Part shown: piece after piece, positions 18,665 to 28,619 of the stretch
Numbering within the stretch: position 1 is the first letter of the stretch
How the letters are laid out: the number at the start of each line of letters is the position of its first letter
DNA from: Caldithrix abyssi
Lineage (GTDB): Bacteria; Calditrichota; Calditrichia; Calditrichales; Calditrichaceae
DNA length: 64,000 bases
Direction of reading: 5' to 3'
NCBI GenBank assembly: GCA_011369465.1
Contig: DRQG01000015.1
Coordinates: 1 to 64,000 of the forward strand
Made by a program: the position numbers and the translations under genes
Notes under the pieces: model-generated
What the model saw: only the letters and a program-made list of their open reading frames with translations
The model's database searches: none
Told to the model about the DNA's origin: nothing

Positions 18665-18739
18665 CAGTATGATTCCGGTCATTATTTCCTGTTTTTTTTA
18701 TTAGATCGTTTCTTTTACTGCTATGCGTAAAATACGGTT

Positions 18740-19588
18740 TCAATCCACGCTTTTGCTAACGGTTAAATGACCGGTTTTTTGTTTAAAAGGAAGATTTAAA
18801 AAGCGGTAAGTAAACGAGAGGGCTTCCTCGTCAATGGCCGCAATCAGCTCATCCGGAAGTTCATCCTGATAAATGATGATATATGGAATAAATTCATATT
18901 TACCGGGAGAGAAAAATCCGACCGAAAACTGATAACGCATCAACCAAACAGTTTTTTGGGTGATCCATTCATCCCGTAATTCGGTTCCTATGCCCTGCAA
19001 CAATATGGCCGATTCGATCGGTTTATCTTCGGGCTTAATGATAATGCAACTGGTCTGCCCGGTTATGTGTTTATAGGTGGCCACATGTACCGAATCGATT
19101 TGATTATTCAGGGTGATTACAATATCCAGCGGATCTTTATTGTCATCCTGCACCTTTGCGGGAATTATTTCTGTTGCAATATCGAGTATCTTTTGAAGCA
19201 CTATGGTATTTTTAATCCGGCCATTCTCATTTACGTCGCCTTTTCCGTATTCGATTTGTCCGTTTAATAAAAGCAAAGATGCGGTTTTTACTTTGAAGTT
19301 AGCCAGATAAAAATATATGGAATAAACTCCGTTCAACCCCTCGCCCGGTTGAAGATGAGGATCGGGGAGTTTTAATTTAAAATATCCGCTGGAGTCGGTA
19401 AATGTGGAAAGGTTGAATCGCTCCAGCCATACAAAAACTCCGGCAGGGTTTGCATCATCATTGAGTGCCACCTTACCCTCTACCGAGATTCGATTCGGCG
19501 TATCGATCGTGTCGGTAAAAAAGGGGTTTTCCGTACAGGAAAAAAGCAAAAACAACAACCCAATAAGAATATGTAATCTTTTCTTCAT
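18740..19588 (-). CDS. lipoprotein with carboxypeptidase-regulatory-like N-terminal domain
   Basis: 282 residues with a lipoprotein signal peptide ending FLLFSC (lipidated Cys18). The region just after it (RISVEGKVALNDDANPAGVFVWLERF, with STFTDSSGYFKLKLPDP) is a carboxypeptidase D regulatory-like beta-sandwich, a module common at the outer membrane. The rest (about 120-282) is not recognised. The gene lies 21 bp after a TonB-dependent receptor gene that carries the same type of N-terminal module. It may be an accessory surface lipoprotein of that receptor, comparable to the SusD position, although it does not look like SusD. Confidence 0.7.
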   Translation of the reverse strand: MKKRLHILIGLLFLLFSCTENPFFTDTIDTPNRISVEGKVALNDDANPAGVFVWLERFNLSTFTDSSGYFKLKLPDPHLQPGEGLNGVYSIYFYLANFKVKTASLLLLNGQIEYGKGDVNENGRIKNTIVLQKILDIATEIIPAKVQDDNKDPLDIVITLNNQIDSVHVATYKHITGQTSCIIIKPEDKPIESAILLQGIGTELRDEWITQKTVWLMRYQFSVGFFSPGKYEFIPYIIIYQDELPDELIAAIDEEALSFTYRFLNLPFKQKTGHLTVSKSVD

Positions 19589-19609
19589 CCATTCCCCGAA
19601 AAATTATTT

Positions 19610-21844
19610 TTAATACTGGATACCCACGGTGAGGTAAAAACGCCTGTCACGCAGGGCAAATCCGCTGAGCAGGGTTTTATTATCAAACAAATTGCGTACC
19701 GAAAAATCGGCGAATAATTTCAGGGGATCCAGTTCAAATGTTTTGCCGATATGCAAATCCAGATTGGTATAACCGGGCAAAGGAATTTCGTAAAAAACAT
19801 CGTCCCGGCCCACCACCCAGCCGCTTTGTTCACTAAGATAATAGGCATGAATCTGTCCGTTAAACCCGGCATGTTCAACGTGCATATCGGCAGTAAATTT
19901 CAGATCGCTTTTAAAGGGGAAAGCTGCCTTATCGGATATAAAATATTTTGACAGACCAAACTCAAAAATGACCTTACTGCGCAGCAGAAATAATTTTACC
20001 TTACTGTCCAGTCCAAATATATTTGCATTTTGTACGTTGTCAAAATACGCTATCGGAATGGCTTCCCGATAGTACATTCGAAATTTGTTTACATAATAAT
20101 TTTGAAAATAATTAAAACTGATTTCCCAGCCGTTAATGGAATGCAGCCCTGTATTTTCTTTTAACAAACTCAGCCCTACTTCCAGGCTGCGGTTTTTTTC
20201 CGGGCTTAACTGAGGCACCGTTGCCAGCGAATTAAACCGGCGGGGTTGTGGGATACTGAGCATTTGAAAAGGTGTCGGGAATTTGACGTTTGAACCCGCC
20301 GTAATATACGCATTGGCTATAAAGAATCGTGTTTCACCTTTAAAATGGCTGGAAAAGCGCAGGGTAGAAGCGCTCCAGGCCGGTTTTTGTGACGGATCGA
20401 AGGGATAGCCCCCGGTTTGTTTAGTAACGTTTCTGTTGTCATTGCTTACCCGGTCGTAGCGATAGCTCAGATCGAGATTGGCCAGGCTGATCACACCCTT
20501 CTCTTCCGGAAGCCGCCATTTGATGATGCCCACAAACCCGTGTTGTTTTTGCAAAAACAAACCGGAAAAAGCGTTTTTGTAACCACTCTGTTCACGCTTG
20601 TTTTCAAAATTCAGCCGGGTGTCTTCGTATTGATAGGCGGCCAATAATTTCCATCTTGCCAGAGTCCAGTGTTTTTCCGCCCGCAAAGAAAAGTATCCGC
20701 TGTCAAAGCGCCGCTTCCAGAATGCACGATCGGTGGCATAATACTGATCGTTATTTAACCACTGATACGACGTCGTTAATCGAAAACTCCGCCAGCCGAT
20801 GAGTCGGGCAGACAGAAGACGATTCATGCGGGTGAGCGCGTCCGCGGCCAGATTGTTTTTGTATTCGGCATTGCCCTGCCAGAAAAACAAACTGAGGCTT
20901 TGCTCACCATCGGCCGGATTTTCATCCGAAAAATCATAAACAATGCTGGCCGTATGGCTGCTGCTTTTGTTTTTCAGGTAACTCTCTTCTGCGGTTGTAT
21001 CTTCAGCCAGATAAAACCGTTTATAGGCCCCTTGCTGATAACTGTACGACAAATTCAGACGTTCTTTGATATTGTAATTTAACTGCACGTTCCAGTCACC
21101 GGAAGCATAGCTGCCGATCCGCTGTTGGAAACGAATATTATAGGCCCGGTGCATTCTGGGTACGATATTGATTACCCCTGAAAAGGCTTCCGGCCCGTAC
21201 AGGCTGGTATTGCTGCCGCGTATCAGTTCAATACGGCGAACATCGGTCAGGTTAATTAAGGAAAAATCGAATACATTATCATAACCGTTGCGCAGACGAA
21301 CGCCGTTATAAAGCAGGGTTACATCATCCGGATTGCCGGCCCGCAGCACCACGGCCTTTTTCCCGTTCAATTCTTCCTGCACCTGTACGTTTTGGTCCGT
21401 GCTTAGCAGGTCAGCCGCATCTATATATCCACGCCGTTCAAATCGTTTTGCTTCGATAAGGGTAAACGACTGGGGCAAATCCAACAGGATATCCGGCTGG
21501 TTGCGCATTGCCTCCACGGTGATTTCACCGGATGGTATGATACGCGGGATCAGATAAAAATCACTTTTATCTTTGGCTTTATACAGTGGTATACGAAGGG
21601 TATCGAATGAAACGTGCTGGAAAATAAGGTATCCATCCATCAACGAATCTGCTATCTGCAGTAAAAATCGGCCTTCTTCGTCGCTGGTTGTACCAATGGA
21701 CCGGTTCTCCAGGTAAATGCTCACATAGGGCAGGATGTCATAACTGTTGGCATGACGCACCTTTCCTGTTATGATTTGGGTGGATGGGTAAAGAATTAAA
21801 GGGATAAGGATAAGTGTAAATATACGGAAGCAATGTTTTCCCAT
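19610..21844 (-). CDS. TonB-dependent outer-membrane receptor
   Basis: 744 residues: signal peptide (MGKHCFRIFTLILIPLILYPS), CarboxypepD_reg-like domain (about 22-105, ITGKVRHANSYDILPYVSIY), plug domain (about 120-230, with YIDAADLLSTDQNVQVQEEL, LRAGNPDDVTLLYNGVRL and the ELIRGSNTSLYGPEAFSGVINI motif), then a 22-strand-type barrel to an aromatic C-terminus (LTVGIQY). Such receptors import siderophores, cobalamin or oligomers using TonB/ExbBD energy; a tonB-exbB-exbD set lies at 56.7-58.7 kb. The substrate is not predictable. It forms an operon with the lipoprotein gene downstream. Confidence 0.9.
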   Translation of the reverse strand: MGKHCFRIFTLILIPLILYPSTQIITGKVRHANSYDILPYVSIYLENRSIGTTSDEEGRFLLQIADSLMDGYLIFQHVSFDTLRIPLYKAKDKSDFYLIPRIIPSGEITVEAMRNQPDILLDLPQSFTLIEAKRFERRGYIDAADLLSTDQNVQVQEELNGKKAVVLRAGNPDDVTLLYNGVRLRNGYDNVFDFSLINLTDVRRIELIRGSNTSLYGPEAFSGVINIVPRMHRAYNIRFQQRIGSYASGDWNVQLNYNIKERLNLSYSYQQGAYKRFYLAEDTTAEESYLKNKSSSHTASIVYDFSDENPADGEQSLSLFFWQGNAEYKNNLAADALTRMNRLLSARLIGWRSFRLTTSYQWLNNDQYYATDRAFWKRRFDSGYFSLRAEKHWTLARWKLLAAYQYEDTRLNFENKREQSGYKNAFSGLFLQKQHGFVGIIKWRLPEEKGVISLANLDLSYRYDRVSNDNRNVTKQTGGYPFDPSQKPAWSASTLRFSSHFKGETRFFIANAYITAGSNVKFPTPFQMLSIPQPRRFNSLATVPQLSPEKNRSLEVGLSLLKENTGLHSINGWEISFNYFQNYYVNKFRMYYREAIPIAYFDNVQNANIFGLDSKVKLFLLRSKVIFEFGLSKYFISDKAAFPFKSDLKFTADMHVEHAGFNGQIHAYYLSEQSGWVVGRDDVFYEIPLPGYTNLDLHIGKTFELDPLKLFADFSVRNLFDNKTLLSGFALRDRRFYLTVGIQY

Positions 21845-22037
21845 ATCGACCTGCCTTGCCGCGAAGAGGATGCTTTACCCCTTCGCGCTCCCCCTTGGGA
21901 AGGCGGTTATTACTTCGGAAGAACAGAAGAAGCCCGTTAATGTATTCTGTTCTTCTGAAATAATAATAGGGCGTCGGAAAGGCAAATACAAGAAAAAACT
22001 AAAATCGGTTTCATTAATCCGCGAAAGCGCGGCTCCA
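21845..22037. other. intergenic hairpins between histidine kinase and TonB receptor genes
   Basis: Two inverted repeats are visible. CGCGAAGAGG/CCCCTTCGCG around 21858-21887 has one mismatch. TTCGGAAGAACAGAA (21914-21928) pairs with TTCTGTTCTTCTGAA (21945-21959), again with one mismatch. Neither is followed by a clear U-tract. They may terminate the kinase transcript or regulate the receptor mRNA leader. Confidence 0.35.
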
Positions 22038-23516
22038 TTATGCCCGCGGCGACCAAACGGCAAGGCGGAAAAAAAACGTGCTGCCTGCATTCAATTTACT
22101 GGTTACCTTTAGCGTGCTGTTATGAATATCCATAATTTTTTTGGCGATGGCCAACCCCAGCCCTGTTCCGCCGGTAACTGCGGCACGGCTTCTCTCTATA
22201 CGAAAAAAGCGCTCAAATATATACGGCAGGTCTTCCTTGGCGATACCCACCCCTGTGTCCATCACCCGTATTTCAATTTGCTCCTTCTGCGATGCGGTCG
22301 CTATCGTTACCGTTCCTCCGGCAGGTGTGTAACGCAATGCGTTTTCCACCAGATTGGAAAGAACCCGCTCGATTAGAGCAATATCAGCATAAACCTGGGG
22401 CAATCCGTCCGGAACCTGTATATTGATCGCTATCCCTGTTTTATCGGCCTGCGGTTTAAATTTCATCATTACATCGTAAATTAAATCCTTCACGGAGAAC
22501 GGTTCGGGGTGTGGCTGAACCTGACGGGCGTCCAGCTTTGATAGATCAAAAAGCTGCTCCACGAGCTCCCGCATGCCGGAAGCCGTATCTTCAATCACTT
22601 TGATAAAATTGTTTTTTTCTTCAGGGCTCAGTTTGTCGCCCTTCATTCGGATTGTTTCCAGATAACCGAGGATAGAAGCCAAAGGCGTACGTAGGTCGTG
22701 CGAGATATTGGCGATCAGTTCCCGACGTAAGCGGTCTGTGGCTTTCAGTTCTTCTATATTGGCCACAATGGTTTCCGCCATCTTGTTAAATGATCCGGCT
22801 AATTGGCCGATTTCGTCTTTTTTTGTTACGGGCACTCTCCGATCCAATTGGCCCTGTTCAAACTGTTTGACCACATCGTTCATTTCGCGCAAACGACGGG
22901 TTAAGAAAAAGAATAGTACCAAACCGATGATGCCGGCAAACAATAACGTGATAACCAGACCGCGGATTATGGTTTTGGTGATATAACTTTCCCGGATGGC
23001 GTCAAAAGCGGAATCGTATAATTCGCCGCCGAGAATAACGTACAGATAGCCGTTAATGTCTTTCCCTATTTTAAGAGAAGCGGCTGAGAAAGGTTTTTGC
23101 AAGCCTGGATGACGAGGGTCGTCGCCTACAATGGGTATTTGAAAATCACCGCTCAGAAATTGATTAACCGGTTGTAAATCGATGTAGTTTGTTTTCACTT
23201 TTTTATTGGGTTCGGCAAAAAAAGCCAGGATGTGCCCGTTTCCATCCACCACATAAATCTCGATTTTCGGATTGAGCACCATCATATAATGGATGGTGTG
23301 TCCGATGGCAGCAATATCTAAGCTATCTTTCAAAAGCGGTTCAATCTCTTTGGCCATGTCGGCGGCCAGCGTTAAATTAAGTCGCTGATCGGCTTCCTTG
23401 TAATACCGGCTCCAGGACGTTGCCGTGATGACAATCTGCGCGGCACCCAGCAAGACCAGCAAGACCAAAAAAAGCAGCGATAACCGTCCGTAAAAAGTTT
23501 TAAAAATATTTTGCAT
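22038..23516 (-). CDS. sensor histidine kinase, HAMP-HisKA-HATPase
   Basis: 492 residues: first membrane helix about 11-33, a periplasmic sensor domain of about 150 residues (LNPKIEIYVVDGNGHILAFF suggests a PAS/Cache-like fold), second helix about 187-209, HAMP linker, then HisKA with His273 in ANISHDLRTPLASILG. The ATPase part has the N box (NLVENALRYTP), G1 (DTGVGIAKEDL), F (YIFERFFR) and G2 (GGTGLGLAIAKKI). It is the partner of the OmpR-type regulator whose stop codon overlaps its start by 1 bp. The signal is unknown; the neighbouring spondin-domain lipoprotein gene is a candidate target. Confidence 0.92.
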   Translation of the reverse strand: MQNIFKTFYGRLSLLFLVLLVLLGAAQIVITATSWSRYYKEADQRLNLTLAADMAKEIEPLLKDSLDIAAIGHTIHYMMVLNPKIEIYVVDGNGHILAFFAEPNKKVKTNYIDLQPVNQFLSGDFQIPIVGDDPRHPGLQKPFSAASLKIGKDINGYLYVILGGELYDSAFDAIRESYITKTIIRGLVITLLFAGIIGLVLFFFLTRRLREMNDVVKQFEQGQLDRRVPVTKKDEIGQLAGSFNKMAETIVANIEELKATDRLRRELIANISHDLRTPLASILGYLETIRMKGDKLSPEEKNNFIKVIEDTASGMRELVEQLFDLSKLDARQVQPHPEPFSVKDLIYDVMMKFKPQADKTGIAINIQVPDGLPQVYADIALIERVLSNLVENALRYTPAGGTVTIATASQKEQIEIRVMDTGVGIAKEDLPYIFERFFRIERSRAAVTGGTGLGLAIAKKIMDIHNSTLKVTSKLNAGSTFFFRLAVWSPRA

Positions 23517-24238
23517 TAACTGTCCTCTTCCGGAATTTCAAAACGATAGCCCACGCCCCAGAGGGTTTTTATATATTGAGGATGGGTGGGGTCTTTCTCA
23601 ATTTTATTGCGCAGCCGGTTGATATGTGAATTGACCGTATGCTCATAGCCGTCATAAGTGTAACCCCAAATGATTTCCAGCAGCGTTTCCCTGTTGTAAA
23701 TACGACCGGGATGGCGGGCGAATAAAACCAGTAAATCAAACTCCTTGGCTGTAAGCTCTACGGTTTTGCCGTCCAAAACAACCTTATGTTTTTCAATGTC
23801 GATAATCAGATCGCCTGCCTTTATGCACTGTTTGTTGTTTTCTTCTTCATTTTTCTCTTTTTCTATCTCTATCCTTCTCAGGATGACCCGCACGCGGGCT
23901 ATAAATTCCCTCACGCTAAAGGGCTTGGTGATGTAATCATCGGCCCCGATTTCCAGCCCCAACACCTTATCCAGTTCTTCCGAGCGTGCGGTCAGCATCA
24001 TTATCGGCGTATATTTGTTTTTTGCCCTGATGCGTTTGCATACTTCGGTGCCGTCCATCTCGGGCAGCATTAAATCAAGGATAATCATGCGGTACTCATT
24101 GGACAGCGCTTTTTCCAAACCGGTCACTCCGGTATAAGCACGGTCCACCGAGAATCCCAGATCTCTTAAATGAATATCTACCAGATCGACCATTTTACGA
24201 TCGTCTTCTATGACCAGTACGGTGCTTAAATCGTTCAT
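23516..24238 (-). CDS. OmpR/PhoB-family response regulator
   Basis: 240 residues: receiver domain with phospho-acceptor Asp55 (MIILDLMLPEMDG), the conserved Thr (MMLTAR) and Lys (YITKPF), a Glu/Lys-rich linker (about 125-140), and a winged-helix DNA-binding domain (VELTAKEFDLLVLFARHPG, ending TLWGVGYRF). It forms a two-gene unit with the histidine kinase (TAATG overlap). The linker stretch EKEKNEEENNKQ is unusually charged but otherwise ordinary. Confidence 0.94.
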   Translation of the reverse strand: MNDLSTVLVIEDDRKMVDLVDIHLRDLGFSVDRAYTGVTGLEKALSNEYRMIILDLMLPEMDGTEVCKRIRAKNKYTPIMMLTARSEELDKVLGLEIGADDYITKPFSVREFIARVRVILRRIEIEKEKNEEENNKQCIKAGDLIIDIEKHKVVLDGKTVELTAKEFDLLVLFARHPGRIYNRETLLEIIWGYTYDGYEHTVNSHINRLRNKIEKDPTHPQYIKTLWGVGYRFEIPEEDS

Positions 24239-24352
24239 TGAATACGTATCCCATATTTTTTATCGCGTCGGTGTCTTGCTTTTGAAACATTGCTTTTCAG
24301 TCAAATTATTCCGGGTTGTTTTTTGCTCCTGTTTCCCGACTCATCACAATTG

Positions 24353-24390
24353 AAAAACGAGCAGCCCAAACAAACGCCGGCTGCCCGTTT
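24353..24390 (-). terminator. rho-independent terminator after the spondin-domain gene
   Basis: On the minus strand ACGGGCAGCC pairs with GGCTGCTCGT (one mismatch) around an 11-12 base loop, followed by TTTTTC. It begins 20 bp after the stop of the spondin-domain gene and separates it from the response regulator gene. Confidence 0.75.
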
Positions 24391-24410
24391 AATTACGATT
24401 TGAAACGAGA

Positions 24411-25154
24411 CTAATTCACGCGACGGATGGTAATTTTAGCGCTCGGCTCATCCCAGCCGTACATCTCCGGGGAAAGATCCCCTACACCCGTAATGCCTTT
24501 ATGAAAATGGATGCGCTCGTGGGTGGGAATCCCTTCAAAGGGTGTACCGCAACAGGGACCGGGTATGTGCCCTTTCAGTTCCGTGTTCTTTTCCGAACCG
24601 GCGTCATACGTACGCATATAATAAACCTTGGTTCCGTATGCCGGCAGGCGTAATCCATCCACACCGGTAAATGCGTCGTTGGTGTTCACAAGCATGCTTA
24701 CGATGGATAACTTATGAAATCCCGGTCTCGCTTTGATACGAATGGTCGTTGAGCTGCCGGGGAACACTACACCGTCGCCCTGGGCAACATCATATACAAA
24801 ATCGGATTCGTTCAACATATCGATCATCGGTCCGCTGACGGCATCCTGGGCAATCTGGGCCAGTTCGTCGGAGGCAAATTTCCCCAACCTGAAGATATGA
24901 TACAGCGGTGTGTGTGTAGCCAACAGAGGCGGTGCAAACGGTTGGCTGGCCCCGGGACCTGTAGCCGGAGTTAAATTCTCGATCGTAACCTCGAATTCAA
25001 ACTCCTGTGCCGCAATATCCGCCCGATCCGAGGAAATGCCTTGTGTGGTACTTTCCAATTGCGGTTCTGCAGGTGCGCTGCCCGGCGTTTGACTACAGGC
25101 AAAAAACAATGCGGCTAACGAAAGCAACGAAAATACACGAATGATGTGTCTCAT
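24411..25154 (-). CDS. spondin-domain lipoprotein
   Basis: 247 residues with a lipoprotein signal (ALFFACS, Cys20), a short Ser/Pro/Glu linker, and a domain starting FEVTIENLTPATGPGASQP. It continues with PLYHIFRLGKFASDEL, LNESDFVYDVAQGDGVVFPG and the STTIRIKARPGFHKLSIVSM segment. This is the bacterial spondin_N-like domain, a beta-sandwich related to that of the animal extracellular-matrix protein F-spondin; bacterial copies are surface or periplasmic and of unproven function. It is transcribed alone with its own terminator, upstream of the two-component pair on the same strand. Confidence 0.78.
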   Translation of the reverse strand: MRHIIRVFSLLSLAALFFACSQTPGSAPAEPQLESTTQGISSDRADIAAQEFEFEVTIENLTPATGPGASQPFAPPLLATHTPLYHIFRLGKFASDELAQIAQDAVSGPMIDMLNESDFVYDVAQGDGVVFPGSSTTIRIKARPGFHKLSIVSMLVNTNDAFTGVDGLRLPAYGTKVYYMRTYDAGSEKNTELKGHIPGPCCGTPFEGIPTHERIHFHKGITGVGDLSPEMYGWDEPSAKITIRRVN

Positions 25155-25421
25155 AAAGACCTCCTTTGATTGAGTGTTTGTGAGTTCGTAAACAACATAG
25201 AGGCCGTTTCTAACAAACAGTTCACAGGTTTCTTAAAAAAGAGTGAAATCAAAAAAGGTTATGTTTTTTGGCAAAAATCATTTTTTAACACTTCGAATAG
25301 CTATAGATGTATTCTTTTTTCTATTGCCCCCTGCTGTTGAAAAATGTAAATTCTATTTACACTATAAATCCGTTTTGTAAATTATGTTTGCTGAATTAGC
25401 CTTGTAACAACGGGATTTCCG

Positions 25422-28400
25422 GTGAATAAAAAATTTTTTGTACTGATTTTTATTTTTTTTCTATTGCCGCTGCAAGCTCAGCAGTTCAAAATGCTTAAAG
25501 CCAATCTGATTTCCGGACTGATCCCCGATATTGAAGACGGCTACGGTGTGGCCTTTCGCGATTTTAACGGAGACGGTTACCCGGATATCTATCTGGTTTG
25601 CTTTCGCAACCTCAACCGGCTGCTCATCAATAACGGCGGCATTATTCCTTTTATAGACCGTACCATTTTCTCCGGATTGGGCGGCGATTTGATGTCGCGT
25701 GGGAAAACCAACCTGGAGCTGGGCGCCTCCGCGGCCGACTTTGACAACGACGGTGACGCCGATATCTTTTTAGCAGGATGGGGTAAAACCACCAAACTTT
25801 TTCGTAATTCCGGGCTGGTTTCTTTTGAAGACGGAACAGCGGCGCTCAATCTGCACGGAATTACCGACGCGAATTACGGCCTTTGGCTTGACGCCGACAA
25901 TGACGGTAATTTAGATTTATACATCACCGACGAACATCGCAGCAACCGTCTTTTTCATAACGACGGCAACGGTAATTTTCACGAGGTCATCTGGACGGAA
26001 ACATTAATAGACTCTGCGGTGAGCCAGGGCAGCTGCGCCTCGGATTTTGACAATGACGGCGATATGGATATCTATGTAGCCAATTGGTTTGCCCCCGATT
26101 ACTTGCTTATAAATAACGGTCACGGCCTGTTTACGCCCGCCGCGCTTCCTTTGCCCACACTGTCGGACAATTTTTCATCCAACAGCGCAACAGCCGCAGA
26201 CCTGGATAACGACGGTGATGAAGACCTGCTGGTAGTGACCCACGAGGGCCGAGTCTTTTACTATCAAAATGTTAGCCGGTCCGGCCGGCCCTCTTTTATC
26301 ACCATTGAGGAACACCCTTTTTCCGTGCTGGAGGGCAGTGTGTACGGGGCTTTGATAGAAGATTTTAATAACGACGGATGGCTGGACTGTTTTTTTAGCG
26401 TGAAGGGCAAAAATCGTCTCTATCTGGGCAAAGGCGATGGTTTATTCGAAGATTTTTACGATACCGATGACCGAACTGCTTACAGCACTGGATCCGCCGC
26501 GGCGGATCTGGATCAGGATGGCGATCTGGATATCTTTGTGGCCAATAAAGATGAAATCTGCCAGGTGTATCTGAATCCGACGAATGATCATAACAGCGTT
26601 TTCATTAAACCGGTCGGCACCAAATCCGGCCGCGATGCTCTGGGGACAAAAATATATTTTTATGCCGGGGCCGATACCAGCAGCGCTTTTCTGGGGATGC
26701 GCTCCGTTCAGGCTCAATGCAGTTATTTATCCAGTTCCGAACCGATGGTGCATTTTGGACTGGGGCTTAATGATACGGTGAGTGCAAAAATTGTTTTTCC
26801 ATCCGGGGTTACTATCATCCGCAATAATCTGGCGCCGGGAACGCACCTTGTTGTTTACGAATATACCGCCGTCTGGCGCTGGGCATATAGTGTTTTTAAC
26901 AGCGCCGTAAATTATTTTCGTACCGCTTCATTCTGGATCAACGTCGGTTTAATCGCTCTGCTGCTTTTACTTTATTACCTTTTTTTACAGGCCGGTGTCA
27001 AGCGTTATAGTTTGCAGGCCGCCGCTTTGGCCGGTCGCTTGTTTATTTTATTCATCATCTCTGCGGCCGCCTTTCTGTTTTTACGCGCTTATCCCTTAAC
27101 CATCATTTTATCTGCCTTAAACATAGTGAATATGGCCGGGATGGGATTGTTCTCGCTGTACGCCGAATATATGAACAACCGCCGCAGGAAACGGAATCGT
27201 TTTCGCGGTGAATTGCGGATACTCAGCCGGGATATGATCAACATCCACGAAAACGACGCTTTATTCAAACGTTTGCTGAAAACGCTTATCAGCCACGAAG
27301 AAATTGAACGCGTTGTGCTGTTACAGCCGGACGATAACAAACACCTGACCCTCGTTCTGTCCTTACCAAACCTTGCCGATACGAAAAAGGAACTCGCTAT
27401 TTCTTCTGAAATTTACCGGGCTTTATTGGATGATGAACGTGTCTTCAGCCGACGAGGTGTACTGTTTGCTCCGCTTTTTTCCGCATTCAGGATAAATGTG
27501 ATCCTGCCTATAAAGCTCGACGACCAGCTTTTCGGTATTATCGGTATCTATATGCCCAACGCCGACGCTCCGCTCAATCAGGAAGACCTCAACCTGATTT
27601 CCACCATTGCCAACCAGACCGCCATCGCCATTCAGAACAATAATTACACCGCTCAAAGGGCGGAGCTGGTCAAAAAGCTTACCGAAGCACAAGTGCGGGA
27701 AGAATACACACGCCAGCTTGAAGAAACTAATCGAAAACTGGATCAGAAAAATAACGAACTGACCCGCTTGTTTAAAGAGTTGCAGGAAAAGGAATCTCAG
27801 TTGATTCATTCCGAAAAAATGGCGTCTCTGGGCCAGTTGGTGGCCGGCATTTCACACGAATTGAACAACCCGATCAGTTTTATCTACGCCAATTCCAAGG
27901 CTTTAACAGATTATCTGGATGAACTGGCCGGGTTGATCGTTCCTTTGCAAAAGCAGGGAGCAGGAAAGGCCGTGGCCGGACAATTCAATAAAATACTCGA
28001 GGATATCCGGGCCATTGTGCGGGACAATATCACCGGCAGTCAGAACGTTAAGGAACTGGTACTCAACTTAAAAAACTTTTCGCGTCTGGATCAGGCCGAC
28101 TGGAAAGAGGCCCGCCTCTGCCCCGGCATCGAGAGCAGTCTCAAAATACTTAAACCGCAAATTCCCGAAGATGTGAACATTGTTAAAGAATTTAAGGACG
28201 ATCCCCTGATCTATTGCAACCCGGGGCAATTGAATCAGGTATTCATCAATCTGATTTCCAATGCCGTGCAGGCCATCGAGGGCCGGGGCACGGTCACGAT
28301 TCGCACCTTCATCCGAAAATCCGACCTGATCATTGAAGTGAAGGACACCGGTGTGGGGTTAAACAAAAAAGACCTGAAACGGATTTTCGATCCCTTTTTT

Positions 28401-28592
28401 ACCACCAAAGACGTAAACAAAGGCACCGGGCTGGGCTTGAGTATATCCTACGCTATTGTGCAAAAGCACCGCGGCGCCATTGAGGTGGAAAGCAAAGAGG
28501 GTAAAGGCAGTGTTTTCCGCATTATACTGCCGATGAAGGTTAACGCCGGCATTTCTGGTAAGAAAAAGAGTGATACGGCTTCCCCAAAATAA
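25422..28592 (+). CDS. histidine kinase with extracellular VCBS propeller and ASPIC/UnbV domain
   Basis: 1056 residues, GTG start. Signal peptide (1-20); about seven VCBS/FG-GAP repeats (about 40-385) with calcium-binding loops such as DFNGDGYPDIY, DFDNDGDADIF, DADNDGNLDLY and DLDQDGDLDIF; then an ASPIC/UnbV domain (about 395-490, VHFGLGLNDTVSAKIVFPSG). Three membrane helices follow (about 508-595), a GAF domain (about 620-745), a coiled coil, HisKA with His812 (AGISHELNNPISF), and a HATPase domain (NLISNAVQAIEG, DTGVGLNK, GTGLGLSISYAI). The extracellular half looks like an adhesin or ligand-binding propeller, the inner half like an NtrB-type kinase. Its partner is the NtrC-type regulator 27 bp downstream. 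Confidence 0.9.
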   Translation: MNKKFFVLIFIFFLLPLQAQQFKMLKANLISGLIPDIEDGYGVAFRDFNGDGYPDIYLVCFRNLNRLLINNGGIIPFIDRTIFSGLGGDLMSRGKTNLELGASAADFDNDGDADIFLAGWGKTTKLFRNSGLVSFEDGTAALNLHGITDANYGLWLDADNDGNLDLYITDEHRSNRLFHNDGNGNFHEVIWTETLIDSAVSQGSCASDFDNDGDMDIYVANWFAPDYLLINNGHGLFTPAALPLPTLSDNFSSNSATAADLDNDGDEDLLVVTHEGRVFYYQNVSRSGRPSFITIEEHPFSVLEGSVYGALIEDFNNDGWLDCFFSVKGKNRLYLGKGDGLFEDFYDTDDRTAYSTGSAAADLDQDGDLDIFVANKDEICQVYLNPTNDHNSVFIKPVGTKSGRDALGTKIYFYAGADTSSAFLGMRSVQAQCSYLSSSEPMVHFGLGLNDTVSAKIVFPSGVTIIRNNLAPGTHLVVYEYTAVWRWAYSVFNSAVNYFRTASFWINVGLIALLLLLYYLFLQAGVKRYSLQAAALAGRLFILFIISAAAFLFLRAYPLTIILSALNIVNMAGMGLFSLYAEYMNNRRRKRNRFRGELRILSRDMINIHENDALFKRLLKTLISHEEIERVVLLQPDDNKHLTLVLSLPNLADTKKELAISSEIYRALLDDERVFSRRGVLFAPLFSAFRINVILPIKLDDQLFGIIGIYMPNADAPLNQEDLNLISTIANQTAIAIQNNNYTAQRAELVKKLTEAQVREEYTRQLEETNRKLDQKNNELTRLFKELQEKESQLIHSEKMASLGQLVAGISHELNNPISFIYANSKALTDYLDELAGLIVPLQKQGAGKAVAGQFNKILEDIRAIVRDNITGSQNVKELVLNLKNFSRLDQADWKEARLCPGIESSLKILKPQIPEDVNIVKEFKDDPLIYCNPGQLNQVFINLISNAVQAIEGRGTVTIRTFIRKSDLIIEVKDTGVGLNKKDLKRIFDPFFTTKDVNKGTGLGLSISYAIVQKHRGAIEVESKEGKGSVFRIILPMKVNAGISGKKKSDTASPK

Positions 28593-28619
28593 TTGTATGA
28601 ATAAAACAGATGAGGTTTA

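Noticed and set aside
21914-21959. 15-bp hairpin near the end of the histidine kinase gene as a terminator
   Set aside because: No U-tract in either direction, so it is noted only as a possible structure.
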